Shown here: piece after piece, positions 1-10,366 of the stretch
Position numbering within the stretch: the stretch's first letter is position 1
Layout: each line of letters starts with the position of its first letter
Source: Spongiibacter sp. IMCC21906
GTDB taxonomy: Bacteria > Pseudomonadota > Gammaproteobacteria > Pseudomonadales > Spongiibacteraceae
Length of the DNA stretch: 64,000 bases
Assembly: GCF_001010805.1 (NCBI RefSeq)
Contig: NZ_CP011477.1
Span: forward strand, 1,999,001 to 2,063,000
Reading direction: 5' to 3'
Program-made: the position numbers and the translations under genes
Notes under the pieces: generated by a model
The model's database searches: none
What the model was told of the DNA's origin: nothing
The model's input: only the letters and a program-made list of their open reading frames with translations

Positions 1-374
1 CCCAGCTTACTGATGATCAGCTGGAAGCCGTGGTGCACAGTGACGGCGAGCTGAGTGGCGATGCGTTGTCATTAAGCAATGCCGAGTTACTGCGCAATGC
101 GGGTCCTTGGGGACAAGCATTTCCCGAACCGCTTTTTCATGGCCGCTTCCGCCTTCAGCAGCAGCGTGTGGTGGGGGAGAAGCATCTGAAAATGCTGTTG
201 CTGCCAGAGCAGGGCGATCAGCCCTTAATCGACGCAATTGCTTTTAATGTCGATACGCAAATTTGGCCAGATAATGGCATCGAGTTGGTGGAGTTGGTTT
301 ACAAACTTGATAGCAATCTCTGGCGTGACCGCTTGTCACTGCAGTTGCTTGTTGAGCATCTGCGACCGTTATAA
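1..374 (+). CDS. recJ: RecJ single-stranded-DNA exonuclease, C-terminal end (partial)
   Basis: The reading frame is open from the window edge (codons in phase from base 3) to a TAA at 372-374, giving about 123 C-terminal residues. The tail, with a segment on H-x-K-M-L-L-L and 'LIDAIAFN' followed by 'VELVYKLDSNLW', resembles the C-terminal OB-like domain of RecJ, the 5'-3' single-strand exonuclease of recombination and mismatch repair. The catalytic DHH motifs lie outside the window. Being directly upstream of prfB and lysS matches the recJ-prfB-lysS order of many gammaproteobacteria, which supports the call as much as the sequence does. Confidence 0.85.
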   Translation, partial: QLTDDQLEAVVHSDGELSGDALSLSNAELLRNAGPWGQAFPEPLFHGRFRLQQQRVVGEKHLKMLLLPEQGDQPLIDAIAFNVDTQIWPDNGIELVELVYKLDSNLWRDRLSLQLLVEHLRPL

Positions 375-461
375 GACGCAATCTCTGTTCAGCTCGCTTT
401 CCGCCACCTCTCCCATCAGGTAAAATGCCCGCCTTTTACAGACAGGCCCGGAATCGCATCC

Positions 462-1560
462 ATGTTAGAAATCAATGCCCTGCGCAATGCCCTCAAGGAC
501 ATGACCGAGCGTACCAATACGCTCAGGGGGTATCTTTGACTACGCCAATAAGAAGGAGCGTTTAACCGAGGTAGAGCTAGAGCTAGGCGACCCAACAGTA
601 TGGGACGATCCCGCTCGCGCTCAAGACTTGGGTAAAGAGCGGGCCAATCTTGAAGCCGTGGTCGGTTCCATTGACGAGCTGGATGCTGGGGTTGCCGATG
701 CCGACGAGCTATTGCAAATGGCAGCGGAAGAAAACGATGAAGAAACCTTTGCGGTCTTGCAAGGCGATGTCGATAAGCTAGAAGCGGTATTGGCCAAGCT
801 TGAATTCCGGCGGATGTTCTCGGGTGAAATGGACCCTAATAACTGCTACCTCGATATTCAATCCGGTTCTGGCGGCACCGAGGCGCAAGACTGGGCCAAT
901 ATGGTGTTGCGCATGTATTTGCGCTGGTGCGAGGGTAAAGGGTTTAAAGCCGATCTGGTCGAAGTTTCTGACGGCGAGGTTGCGGGTATTAAAAGTGCCA
1001 CCATTCATGTTCAAGGTGAATACGCCTACGGTTGGCTGAGAACAGAAACGGGTGTACACCGCTTGGTACGCAAATCACCTTTCGATTCAGGCAATCGCCG
1101 TCACACCTCATTTTGTTCGATTTTTGCCTCACCGGAAATCGACGACAATATTGAGATTGATATCGATCCCTCAGACGTGCGCACCGACACTTATCGGGCC
1201 AGTGGTGCGGGTGGTCAGCATATTAACAAAACCGACTCGGCGGTTCGTTTGACCCACGGGCCGACTAATATTGTGGTGCAGTGTCAGAGCGAGCGCTCTC
1301 AGCACCAAAACCGAGACAACGCTTGGAAAATGCTGAAAGCCAAGCTGTATGAATTAGAAATGCAAAAGCGCAGCAGTGCCGCCCAAGCCTTGGAAGATAG
1401 TAAGTCTGATATTGGCTGGGGCAGTCAAATTCGCAGTTACGTACTGGATGACCAGCGAATTAAGGATTTGCGCACCAATGTTCAAACCAGCAACTGTAAT
1501 ACCGTTTTGGACGGCGATTTAGATATGTTTATTGAGGCCAGCCTGAAGTTTGGCTTGTAG
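462..1560 (+). CDS. prfB: Peptide chain release factor 2, made by programmed +1 frameshift
   Basis: RF2 ends translation at UGA and UAA. The gene starts at ATG 462; the zero frame runs 25 codons to TGA at 537-539, and the rest is in the +1 frame (from 538), giving 365 residues, the length of E. coli RF2. The stop-recognition tripeptide SPF falls at residues 205-207 and the peptidyl-hydrolysis GGQ at 250-252, the same numbering as in E. coli. Residue 246 is Ala, as in most bacteria and unlike the Thr of E. coli K-12. The in-frame TGA is autoregulation rather than damage: low RF2 favours slippage and restores synthesis. lysS follows 94 bp downstream. Confidence 0.98.
525..539 (+). promoter_or_regulatory. 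RF2 programmed frameshift site
   Basis: AGG GGG TAT CTT TGA C: an internal Shine-Dalgarno-like AGGGGG (525-530), then the slippery codon CTT (534-536) and in-frame stop TGA (537-539). It is identical to the E. coli prfB recoding site, including the C after TGA that weakens termination. Reading resumes at GAC 538-540. Confidence 0.97.
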
Positions 1561-1654
1561 TCAGGTCTTGTCGCTTAAGCTGACGTACGGATAAACAACA
1601 CACTGATTTTATTTCTGGTCCAGTACAACACTGGCTCCGACCCAAGGAACAACA

Positions 1655-3157
1655 ATGTCTGACAATCAAAACCAGCCGCAAGCCGCACAGGAAGAAAACC
1701 GTCTCATCGCAGAGCGTCGCGGTAAGCTGGCTGCCATTCGCGAAAAGCGCAATCCATTTCCCAATGATTTCCGTCGGGATGCCTATGCTCAAGACTTGCA
1801 GGAAGAGCTCGGTGATAAGGAAAAACCCGCGCTGGAAGTTCTTGACCGCAAAGCTAAAGTGGCGGGTCGGATTATGGCGAAACGGGGGCCATTCTTGGTG
1901 TTGCAGGACATGAGCGGCCGTATCCAAGCCTATGTTGACAAAAAGCAGCTGCCAGCAGAATTAACAGAAGAAATTAAGCACTGGGATATTGGCGATATTG
2001 TTTTTGCCTCTGGTCCCGTTCATAAGTCCGGTAAAGGTGATCTCTATGTCTATATAGAAGAAGCGGGCTTGTTGACCAAATCGCTGCGGCCGTTGCCCGA
2101 TAAATTCCACGGTTTGCAAGATCAAGAAATGCGCTACCGCCAGCGTTATGTCGACCTGATAATGAACGAGCAATCCCGTCGGACCTTTGCTATCCGTTCA
2201 AAAATGATCAGCAGTATTCGCAACTATCTTCAGCAGCGCGATTATGTCGAAGTCGAAACGCCAATGATGCAGGTGATTCCTGGCGGTGCCACGGCCAGGC
2301 CGTTTGTTACGCATCACAATGCACTGAATATGGATATGTATTTGCGTATTGCGCCCGAGTTATATCTCAAGCGTTTGGTGGTGGGCGGTTTTGAACGGGT
2401 GTTTGAAATTAACCGTAACTTCCGCAATGAAGGTTTATCGACCAGGCACAACCCTGAGTTCACCATGATCGAATTTTATCAGGCCTATGCGGATTACAAT
2501 GACCTGATGAATTTAACCGAGGACATGTTGCGCAGTGTGGCCCAAGAAGTGCTGGGAACAACGACGATCAACTATCAGGGTAGCGAATATGATTTTGGTC
2601 AGCCTTTTGCGCGCTTATCGGTGTTTGATGCCTGCTTGAAATACAACCCAGAGCTCACTGCTGAGCAGTTGTCTGACAAAGATCAAGCCACGGCGTTTGC
2701 GAAAAAGCTGGGGATTGATGTAAAAAGCATTTGGGGCTTGGGGAAAGTTCAAATCGAGATTTTTGAAGAAACCGCCGAGCATAAGCTGGATCAGCCCACG
2801 TTTATTACCGAATACCCAACCGAAGTATCGCCGCTGGCGCGCCGCAGCGATAGCGACCCTTTTGTTACCGAGCGGTTTGAGTTTTTTGTAGGTGGTCGCG
2901 AATTGGCCAATGGCTTCTCGGAGCTGAATGATGCCGAAGATCAGGCTGAACGCTTTATGGCCCAAGTGGCAGAAAAAGACGCTGGCGATGATGAAGCCAT
3001 GCACTACGACGCCGATTTTATCGCTGCGCTGGAATACGGCTTACCGCCCACTGCCGGGGAAGGGATTGGGATTGATCGCTTGGTGATGTTATTTACCGAT
3101 TCGCCGTCTATTCGCGATGTTTTATTGTTCCCGCATATGCGTCCTCAAGAAAGCTAA
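1655..3157 (+). CDS. lysS: Lysyl-tRNA synthetase, class II
   Basis: A 500-residue class II aminoacyl-tRNA synthetase that charges tRNA-Lys in the cytoplasm. The N-terminal third is the OB-fold anticodon-binding domain ('[17 protein letters not shown]'). The catalytic core shows motif 2 ('[20 protein letters not shown]') and motif 3 ('[14 protein letters not shown]') near the C terminus, with '[15 protein letters not shown]' for substrate binding. The start ATG 1655 follows 'ccaaggaacaaca', an AAGGAA Shine-Dalgarno. Length is typical for the family (about 500). It follows prfB as in E. coli and is closed by a strong terminator. Confidence 0.98.
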   Translation: MSDNQNQPQAAQEENRLIAERRGKLAAIREKRNPFPNDFRRDAYAQDLQEELGDKEKPALEVLDRKAKVAGRIMAKRGPFLVLQDMSGRIQAYVDKKQLPAELTEEIKHWDIGDIVFASGPVHKSGKGDLYVYIEEAGLLTKSLRPLPDKFHGLQDQEMRYRQRYVDLIMNEQSRRTFAIRSKMISSIRNYLQQRDYVEVETPMMQVIPGGATARPFVTHHNALNMDMYLRIAPELYLKRLVVGGFERVFEINRNFRNEGLSTRHNPEFTMIEFYQAYADYNDLMNLTEDMLRSVAQEVLGTTTINYQGSEYDFGQPFARLSVFDACLKYNPELTAEQLSDKDQATAFAKKLGIDVKSIWGLGKVQIEIFEETAEHKLDQPTFITEYPTEVSPLARRSDSDPFVTERFEFFVGGRELANGFSELNDAEDQAERFMAQVAEKDAGDDEAMHYDADFIAALEYGLPPTAGEGIGIDRLVMLFTDSPSIRDVLLFPHMRPQES

Positions 3158-3163
3158 ATACGG

Positions 3164-3202
3164 GTCGCTGCCGACCTGGGTCGGCAGCGACGTGGTTTTT
3201 TT
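3164..3202 (+). terminator. Intrinsic terminator of prfB-lysS
   Basis: A perfect 13-bp GC-rich stem (3164-3176 with 3179-3191) and a very tight loop, followed by a run of seven T at 3196-3202. It lies 7 bp after the lysS stop codon. Confidence 0.92.
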
Positions 3203-3267
3203 GTCTCTGCTTTTTAGTACTGCGACATAGTCTTTTCTGAACTTCTCACATCTCGATAAACTCAAAC

Positions 3268-3295
3268 TGGACAATCACTTAAGTCACTGTACTAT
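3268..3295 (+). promoter_or_regulatory. Candidate sigma-70 promoter for the Crp/Fnr-family gene
   Basis: TGGACA (3268-3273), 16 bp, TACTAT (3290-3295): five of six and four of six matches to the sigma-70 -35 and -10 hexamers. It sits after the lysS terminator and about 90 bp before the regulator's start codon, the only stretch where a promoter for that operon could lie. Inference from sequence only. Confidence 0.5.
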
Positions 3296-3385
3296 AGTGC
3301 CGAGCCAACCTTGTCGATAGTTATCTTGCAAGGCAGGGGCGAACGTAGCGAGTGTCAGCAGCAATATTGTTCAGGAGAAAGCTTG

Positions 3386-4039
3386 ATGAGTATCGAAAAT
3401 GTGGACTTGTTTGACGGTCTCTCGCCCGGTGAATTGCAAATTCTTCGGGACACCAGCGTTCTTCGTGAATTTGCCAAAAACACAGTTCTGATTCATGAGG
3501 GTGATACTGCCGACTCCCTTTACGTTATTGAAACGGGGCGGGTGAAAGTTTATTGCAGTGATAAAAGCGGCAAGGACTTTGTGTTGAACATTCTTGAGTC
3601 TGGCGATTATTTTGGTGAACTGGCATTGCTGGATGATGACCGCCGTTCGGCGTCTGTACGCGCAATGGAATCTACCCATGTGCGAATTATCTACAAAGAA
3701 GATTTTAAATCGATTTTGGATTTGCACCCCAATATCACTCGAATTCTGAATAAAAACCTGACACGGCGTATTCGTAAGCTGACCAACGATGTTAAAAGTT
3801 TGGCTTTGCAAGACGTTTATGGACGAGTGGTCAAAGTGCTGACTGGATTGGCGTCACCCTTTGGTGATGAAGGTCAAATGCGGATTGAAGAAAAACTGAC
3901 CCAGCAAGAAATTGCCGATCGGGTTGGTTCATCTAGAGAAATGGTGGCCAGAATACTGAAAGACCTCACCATTGGCGAATACGTTGAAGTAGAAGGTCGG
4001 CATATTATTTTGCGGAAGAAACTACCCGAGAGTTACTAG
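3386..4039 (+). CDS. Crp/Fnr-family transcriptional regulator
   Basis: A 217-residue regulator. The N-terminal half is a cyclic-nucleotide-binding-type beta barrel with the phosphate-binding cassette 'FGELALLDDDRRSASVRA' (about residues 74-91). The C-terminal half is a winged helix with 'LTQQEIADRVGSSREMVARI', the Crp-type recognition helix region. No N-terminal cysteine cluster is present, so it is not an oxygen-sensing FNR. The intact R-S-A cassette makes cyclic-nucleotide binding possible but does not prove it. I chose ATG 3386 because AGGAG lies at 3373-3377; an upstream in-frame start at 3311 has no such site. The stop overlaps the next start, so the lipoprotein gene is co-translated. 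Confidence 0.88.
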   Translation: MSIENVDLFDGLSPGELQILRDTSVLREFAKNTVLIHEGDTADSLYVIETGRVKVYCSDKSGKDFVLNILESGDYFGELALLDDDRRSASVRAMESTHVRIIYKEDFKSILDLHPNITRILNKNLTRRIRKLTNDVKSLALQDVYGRVVKVLTGLASPFGDEGQMRIEEKLTQQEIADRVGSSREMVARILKDLTIGEYVEVEGRHIILRKKLPESY

Positions 4040-5208
4040 TGCGTTGTTTAGCCCGGTTTACATTGTTTGCCGCCCTAACTGGGCTTTGGGCCTGTAGTGC
4101 GATAGATAAGCAGCCAGACGCTGATAGTGCCTTGGTGCAAGAACCCGCTTTTCCGACGCTGTCGGTTTTTTTGAAAAAACCAACGGAATCTTTATTTGAG
4201 TCCTGTACCAACTTCGATAAAGAATCTTTGCTTCATCACTGTCAGCTCAACCCCATAGGCTTATCAACGATTACTGACAGCGTGGCCGAAAAGAAATTTT
4301 TTACGCAAGTGTTGGCCGCCGATGATGCCCAGCCTTACCGCTTATTTATTTCTACCGCCGTTTTTCATCAAGAAGACGCTGGCGAAATAGGAAATACCGC
4401 CATTTCAAGTGCCACTCTGTTTTTGGTGCCGTTAGTACAAAATCAATTGCTGGCGGCAGAGGCCGATCTGTTTTGGCATGGTCAGCATCTTAAACATTTC
4501 AGCTATGAGTTACCCATCAAACGCAAAGTGTCGTTGTTTTCACTTAACCAGGATTTTAAAGGGGAGATGGCCGCGCAGATTGCCGAGGCTTTAGGGCAGG
4601 ACCTTTTCGCTAACGACGATATGTTTACCGCCCAGTATTTAGGTCGCGCCATGGGGGCCAGCGATTATCAAGCTGCACTGGCATTGCCTGACGCGGTGGG
4701 CCCGTTTCAACGCGGGCCGTCGCGGCAATTTCACCACCCATTTTTGGGCGTGCAATATCGCTACCTGCGCCAATCTGAATATCAGGATTACGCCGATGTC
4801 TTTGTTTATCCAATAAGAGCGGCAACTAATTTTGCCAGCGATGAGGCGATGCGTGCCGAAGTCGATAATATCAAGCAAGAGATTATTGAGGTCAGCAAAA
4901 AAGACGAGCTGTCCGAACTGAGTTTTAGTGATGTTTCTGACTTTAATGCCGAATCGGTTACCCGGGCGGTGTCATTTTATGCTGACTATTCCGACGCCCT
5001 TGATAACCACTACCGTTCCCGGGTGTATTTAGCGGTGAAGGGCGATAAGTTTGTCAAAATCCGGCATACCGTTTTAGAGAGCGATCCGGTTGCGGAGACC
5101 TTGAAGCTGTTTAGCCAACAGCTGTTTGCGGAAGTCAGTGTGCCGGATGAATCACGCTTTATGAGCCGCATTCGAGAGGAGTGGCGGCAGAAGCATGCTG
5201 CGGAATAA
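4039..5208 (+). CDS. Lipoprotein of unknown function
   Basis: A 389-residue protein starting at GTG 4039, which shares one base with the preceding TAG (TAGTG), so translation is probably coupled. The N terminus is a lipoprotein signal: positively charged start, hydrophobic stretch and lipobox 'LTGLWAC' with Cys at about residue 19. I recognise no domain in the body; it is acidic to neutral with no further membrane segment or repeat. Overlap with the Crp/Fnr regulator suggests a functional tie such as an envelope stress output, but this is inference. It converges with xseA. Confidence 0.7.
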   Translation: MRCLARFTLFAALTGLWACSAIDKQPDADSALVQEPAFPTLSVFLKKPTESLFESCTNFDKESLLHHCQLNPIGLSTITDSVAEKKFFTQVLAADDAQPYRLFISTAVFHQEDAGEIGNTAISSATLFLVPLVQNQLLAAEADLFWHGQHLKHFSYELPIKRKVSLFSLNQDFKGEMAAQIAEALGQDLFANDDMFTAQYLGRAMGASDYQAALALPDAVGPFQRGPSRQFHHPFLGVQYRYLRQSEYQDYADVFVYPIRAATNFASDEAMRAEVDNIKQEIIEVSKKDELSELSFSDVSDFNAESVTRAVSFYADYSDALDNHYRSRVYLAVKGDKFVKIRHTVLESDPVAETLKLFSQQLFAEVSVPDESRFMSRIREEWRQKHAAE

Positions 5209-5268
5209 TACTTTCGAGTGCTGATAACGGCAGACCCTTCATTATCCTAGCCCGCATCTCACACTGCT

Positions 5269-6621
5269 TCAGTCTTGAATCTTTTGCACCACCAATTCGG
5301 CACGGCCTTTGGCAAAACGGGCGGAGACTTTTTGCTGCGCGCTTATTGTTTTGGTATCCCGTACTGCTTGGCCTTCTGAGTCCAGCACAATGGCATAACC
5401 TCGTTGTAGCGTTTGCTCTGGTCCCAGTGTTTGCAATTGCTGTTGTAAATACGAATGGCGGCGCTTAGCCGATTGCAGCGTTTGTGGCCACGCCTGCAGC
5501 AGTCTGCTTTGCAATGATACTAAATCGCGCTTTTTCTGCCCCAGCTGCCGTTGTGGGCTGAGTAGTGCCAATTGTTTTTCAAGTGCCGCTAGTTGCTGTT
5601 TTCGTTGCAGCTGTCTCTGCCGCCATTGACCTTGCAAGCGCAATTCCAAATCGTCTAGGCGCTGGCTTTGTTCGCGCAACTGGCTGCGAGGATCTTTAAG
5701 CCGGGCGCGTAGCTCTAAACAGCGTTGGCGCCATTGTGAGAGTCGACGGTTTTGAGCGGCAATCAAGCGCCCCCCCAATAAATTCAAATTGGATAGCAGG
5801 GTTTGTTGATCGGGACTTAGCAATTCGGCAGCGGCAGAGGGGGTTGGCGCCCTCACGTCAGCGACAAAATCGCTAATGCTAAAATCGACCTCGTGGCCCA
5901 CGGCGCTAATCACCGGTAGGTGGGAAGCGCGAATTGCCTGGGCGACAATGCGTTCATTAAACGGCCACAAGTCTTCCAGCGAACCGCCACCCCGGCTAAG
6001 CAGCACAACATCAAAATCGCTTGCTGCAGATTGCACCCAGCGGTTTGCGGTGGCAATGGCCTCGGCTATTTGCCCGGCAGCTTGCTTGCCCTGAACCATC
6101 ACCGGCAAAATACTCACCTTCATGGCGGGCCAGCGGCGTTGTAACACCGCTAAAATATCTTGAATGGCGGCGCCAGTGGGGGAGGTGACCACGGCAATAT
6201 GCTGAATTTGGCTGGGCAGTGCCTGTTTGTTTTCGGCATCAAACCACCCCGCTTCTTTCAGCTCTTGTTTTAATTGCTCAAAGGCGGCTGCCAGCGCCCC
6301 GGCACCGGCGATGTCCATCGAGTCGACAATCAGCTGGTAATCGCCCCGGCCCTCATAAAGACTCACCTTGCCCCGCACAGTGACCTGTTGGCCGGGTTCG
6401 GGTTGAAAATTCACCCGCATATTGCGGTTTTTAAAAAACGCGCAGCGAATTTGTGCGCGCTGATCTTTGAGAGTGAAGTACCAGTGGCCAGAACTGGGGC
6501 GGGAGAGGGTAGAGAGCTCGCCACTGACTTGCACTTGGGCAAAACAATCTTCTAATAGCTGTTTGGCCAGGCGATTAAGCTGGCTGACTGATAAGGTGTC
6601 TGGGGGCGTGGCTGAGTTCAT
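5269..6621 (-). CDS. xseA: Exodeoxyribonuclease VII large subunit
   Basis: The large subunit of ExoVII, which degrades single-stranded DNA from either end together with XseB. The 450-residue product has the N-terminal OB fold ('QVSGELSTLSRPSSGHWYF TLKD', residues about 29-51) and the catalytic domain with 'VVTSPTGAAIQDIL', 'SRGGGSLEDLWPFN' and 'SAVGHEVDFSI'. A long Q/R-rich coiled coil follows that binds the small subunit, and a short C-terminal strand ends the protein. ATG 6621 is chosen because it aligns with the family N terminus; upstream in-frame ATGs would add a tail not seen in homologues. xseB is not nearby, as is usual. It is divergent from guaB. Confidence 0.96.
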   Translation of the reverse strand: MNSATPPDTLSVSQLNRLAKQLLEDCFAQVQVSGELSTLSRPSSGHWYFTLKDQRAQIRCAFFKNRNMRVNFQPEPGQQVTVRGKVSLYEGRGDYQLIVDSMDIAGAGALAAAFEQLKQELKEAGWFDAENKQALPSQIQHIAVVTSPTGAAIQDILAVLQRRWPAMKVSILPVMVQGKQAAGQIAEAIATANRWVQSAASDFDVVLLSRGGGSLEDLWPFNERIVAQAIRASHLPVISAVGHEVDFSISDFVADVRAPTPSAAAELLSPDQQTLLSNLNLLGGRLIAAQNRRLSQWRQRCLELRARLKDPRSQLREQSQRLDDLELRLQGQWRQRQLQRKQQLAALEKQLALLSPQRQLGQKKRDLVSLQSRLLQAWPQTLQSAKRRHSYLQQQLQTLGPEQTLQRGYAIVLDSEGQAVRDTKTISAQQKVSARFAKGRAELVVQKIQD

Positions 6622-6774
6622 CGCGGCATTGTAGCACCCATACTCACTATCGCTCATCTTTGATATTGCAAACTCCAACGCCCCCGATCTCGGGGCTTAC
6701 TGATTTTAAAGGGAAAGTATCGGTTTACTCAGCAGTCTGCATCACTTAAAATTGCGAGGATTCAGGTGGCCTGA

Positions 6775-8292
<1,518 letters not shown>

Positions 8293-8370
8293 TTTGCCTA
8301 ATTGGTTAAATCAACCTCATTCCTGTAACCGGTACCTTTGTGCCGGTTTGCTATTTGTAGAGAGAGCTCC

Positions 8371-9954
8371 GTGTCCATTCCTGATATTCATGCCCACCGT
8401 ATTCTGATTCTCGATTTTGGCTCCCAATACACACAACTGATTGCCCGCCGGATTCGGGAAATTGGCGTGTATTGCGAGATTCGTGCGTTTGATATTAGCG
8501 ATGAAGATTTTGACGAATTTAAGCCCTCCGGCGTGATTTTGGCGGGTGGCCCCGAGTCGGTGACAGAGCTAGGTTCACCACGGGCACCTGAAAAAGTGTT
8601 TTCAGCAAATATCCCCGTATTGGGTATTTGCTACGGCATGCAAACAATGGCCGAGCAGCTTGGGGGTAAAGTAGAGGGGTCACCGATTCATGAGTTTGGT
8701 TACGCCCAAATTCGTTTAGAAACACCAAGCTCACTTACCGAAGATATTGCTGATCATATCGACAGTGACACTGGTGCCGCGCTGTTGGATGTGTGGATGA
8801 GCCACGGCGACAAGGTTATTACCTTGCCAACAGGCTTTGAAGTTTTGGCCTCAACACCATCTTGCCCTATTGCGGCAATGCAGTGCGAAGATCGCAAGTT
8901 TTACGGCGTTCAGTTTCACCCAGAGGTGACCCACACTCTGCAGGGCAAGCGTATTCTTGAACATTTTGCGTACAAGCTCTGCGGTTGTGAAGGCTTATGG
9001 ACCGCAGAAAATATCATCAACGATGGTATTGAAAAGGTCCGGGAGCAAGTGGGTTCGCAAAAAGTATTGCTGGGTTTATCCGGTGGTGTCGACAGCTCTG
9101 TTGTCGCGGCCTTGTTGCATAAAGCTATTGGCGATCAGCTTACCTGTGTGTTTGTGGACAATGGCCTGCTTCGTAAAAACGAAGGCGACCAGGTGATGGA
9201 CATGTTTGCTAAAAACATGGGCGTTAAAGTAATTCGAGTGGATGCCGAAGAATTATTTCTTGATAAATTAGGCGGCGAATCCGATCCCGAGAAAAAACGC
9301 AAAATCATTGGCAATACGTTTATCGACGTGTTTGATGACGAAGCCACAAAGCTGAAAGACGTGAACTTCTTGGCCCAGGGCACGATCTATCCCGATGTTA
9401 TCGAATCGGCGGCAGCTAAAACCGGCAAGGCCCATGTCATAAAATCCCACCACAATGTGGGCGGCCTGCCCGAAACGATGAAAATGGCGCTGGTCGAACC
9501 GCTGCGCGAGCTGTTTAAAGACGAGGTTCGCAAGATCGGCCTGGAGCTGGGCCTGCCCTACGATATGGTCTACCGTCATCCTTTTCCCGGTCCGGGCTTG
9601 GGCGTGCGGATTCTTGGCGAGATCAAGAAAGATTATGCGGATATTCTCCGTGAAGCTGATGCAATTTTCATTGAAGAACTGCGCGCCGCCGATTGGTATC
9701 ACAAGACCAGTCAAGCGTTTGCCGTTTTTCTGCCGGTGAAGTCAGTTGGTGTAGTGGGGGATGCTCGTCGCTACGAATATGTTATTGCTTTACGTGCAGT
9801 TGAAACCATCGACTTTATGACCGCGCGCTGGGCGCATCTGCCCTATGAATTGTTAGAGACAGTTTCTAATCGAATAATAAATGAAATTACCCAGGTTTCT
9901 CGGGTGACTTATGATGTCTCCAGCAAACCCCCTGCGACTATAGAGTGGGAGTAG
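8371..9954 (+). CDS. guaA: GMP synthase (glutamine-hydrolysing)
   Basis: Converts XMP to GMP using ATP and the amide of glutamine. The 527-residue product holds a class I glutamine amidotransferase domain (about 1-200; nucleophile Cys in 'GICYGMQ', His/Glu in '[11 protein letters not shown]'). An ATP-pyrophosphatase domain (P-loop '[10 protein letters not shown]') and a C-terminal dimerisation domain ('[13 protein letters not shown]', ending 'PPATIEWE') follow. GTG 8371 is preferred: it follows AGAGAG and gives the conserved N terminus, whereas the longer frame from 8338 adds 11 poor residues. It is the second gene of guaBA and marks the left edge of the accessory stretch. Confidence 0.98.
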   Translation: MSIPDIHAHRILILDFGSQYTQLIARRIREIGVYCEIRAFDISDEDFDEFKPSGVILAGGPESVTELGSPRAPEKVFSANIPVLGICYGMQTMAEQLGGKVEGSPIHEFGYAQIRLETPSSLTEDIADHIDSDTGAALLDVWMSHGDKVITLPTGFEVLASTPSCPIAAMQCEDRKFYGVQFHPEVTHTLQGKRILEHFAYKLCGCEGLWTAENIINDGIEKVREQVGSQKVLLGLSGGVDSSVVAALLHKAIGDQLTCVFVDNGLLRKNEGDQVMDMFAKNMGVKVIRVDAEELFLDKLGGESDPEKKRKIIGNTFIDVFDDEATKLKDVNFLAQGTIYPDVIESAAAKTGKAHVIKSHHNVGGLPETMKMALVEPLRELFKDEVRKIGLELGLPYDMVYRHPFPGPGLGVRILGEIKKDYADILREADAIFIEELRAADWYHKTSQAFAVFLPVKSVGVVGDARRYEYVIALRAVETIDFMTARWAHLPYELLETVSNRIINEITQVSRVTYDVSSKPPATIEWE

Positions 9955-10366
9955 TCGTGTGATTTCAGCCGTTGGCACTACATAAAAAATGTTTAATTTT
10001 GCCGCTAAAATGAAAAGTTAGTTGTTGTTGGCTTTTCAGTGAAAGGTTGTTGAAAACCTCTAATTCAACAGCTTTTCTGCTTAGGTTTAGAATGACTTTT
10101 TCAGCCGGTTTTTGCTGTGGCTGATTGCATGACCACAGCCCCGTCATTAGCCAGGCGGCTTTCTGTCCTGTATGTTGTAGGTGTTAATTCGAGATCATGT
10201 CGCTGTTATTACAGTGAAATTTCGTCACCCGACTTAAGGCCTGAGGCATACAGGTCCACTGGTAGTTCAAGGAGTTTCGGCCAGTATTGTCCTGCGGCAG
10301 CGCCTTTGTTTTAGCCTTAAAAGGTGGCGATCATGATCAAATTCGCCACCATCTGGAGGCAGAAAC
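9955..10366. other. 412-bp noncoding stretch between guaA and the ATP-grasp gene, with several hairpins
   Basis: No credible gene is seen; the small open frames here have no start context or composition that stands out. Inverted repeats are GCTGTGG/CCACAGC (10114-10120, 10133-10139), CCTG/CAGG (10240-10243, 10251-10254), ACTGG/CCAGT (10258-10262, 10281-10285) and an 8-bp stem at 10323-10350 just before the ribosome binding site. No T-rich terminator follows guaA. It could be a long leader for the downstream operon; I recognise no known riboswitch class. Confidence 0.45.
10323..10350 (+). promoter_or_regulatory. Hairpin next to the ribosome binding site of the ATP-grasp gene
   Basis: GGTGGCGA (10323-10330) pairs perfectly with TCGCCACC (10343-10350), loop of 12. 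The GGAGG ribosome binding site at about 10354-10358 begins a few bases after the stem, so folding or protein binding here could affect translation start. No T run follows, so it is not a terminator. Regulatory role is inference. Confidence 0.4.

Noticed and set aside
462-539. In-frame TGA at codon 26 of prfB as a disabling mutation
   Set aside because: The surrounding bases are the conserved RF2 frameshift signal and the +1 frame restores a full-length protein.
10117-10314. 65-residue frame in the guaA to ATP-grasp gap
   Set aside because: No ribosome binding site, low-quality sequence and it runs through the inverted repeats.
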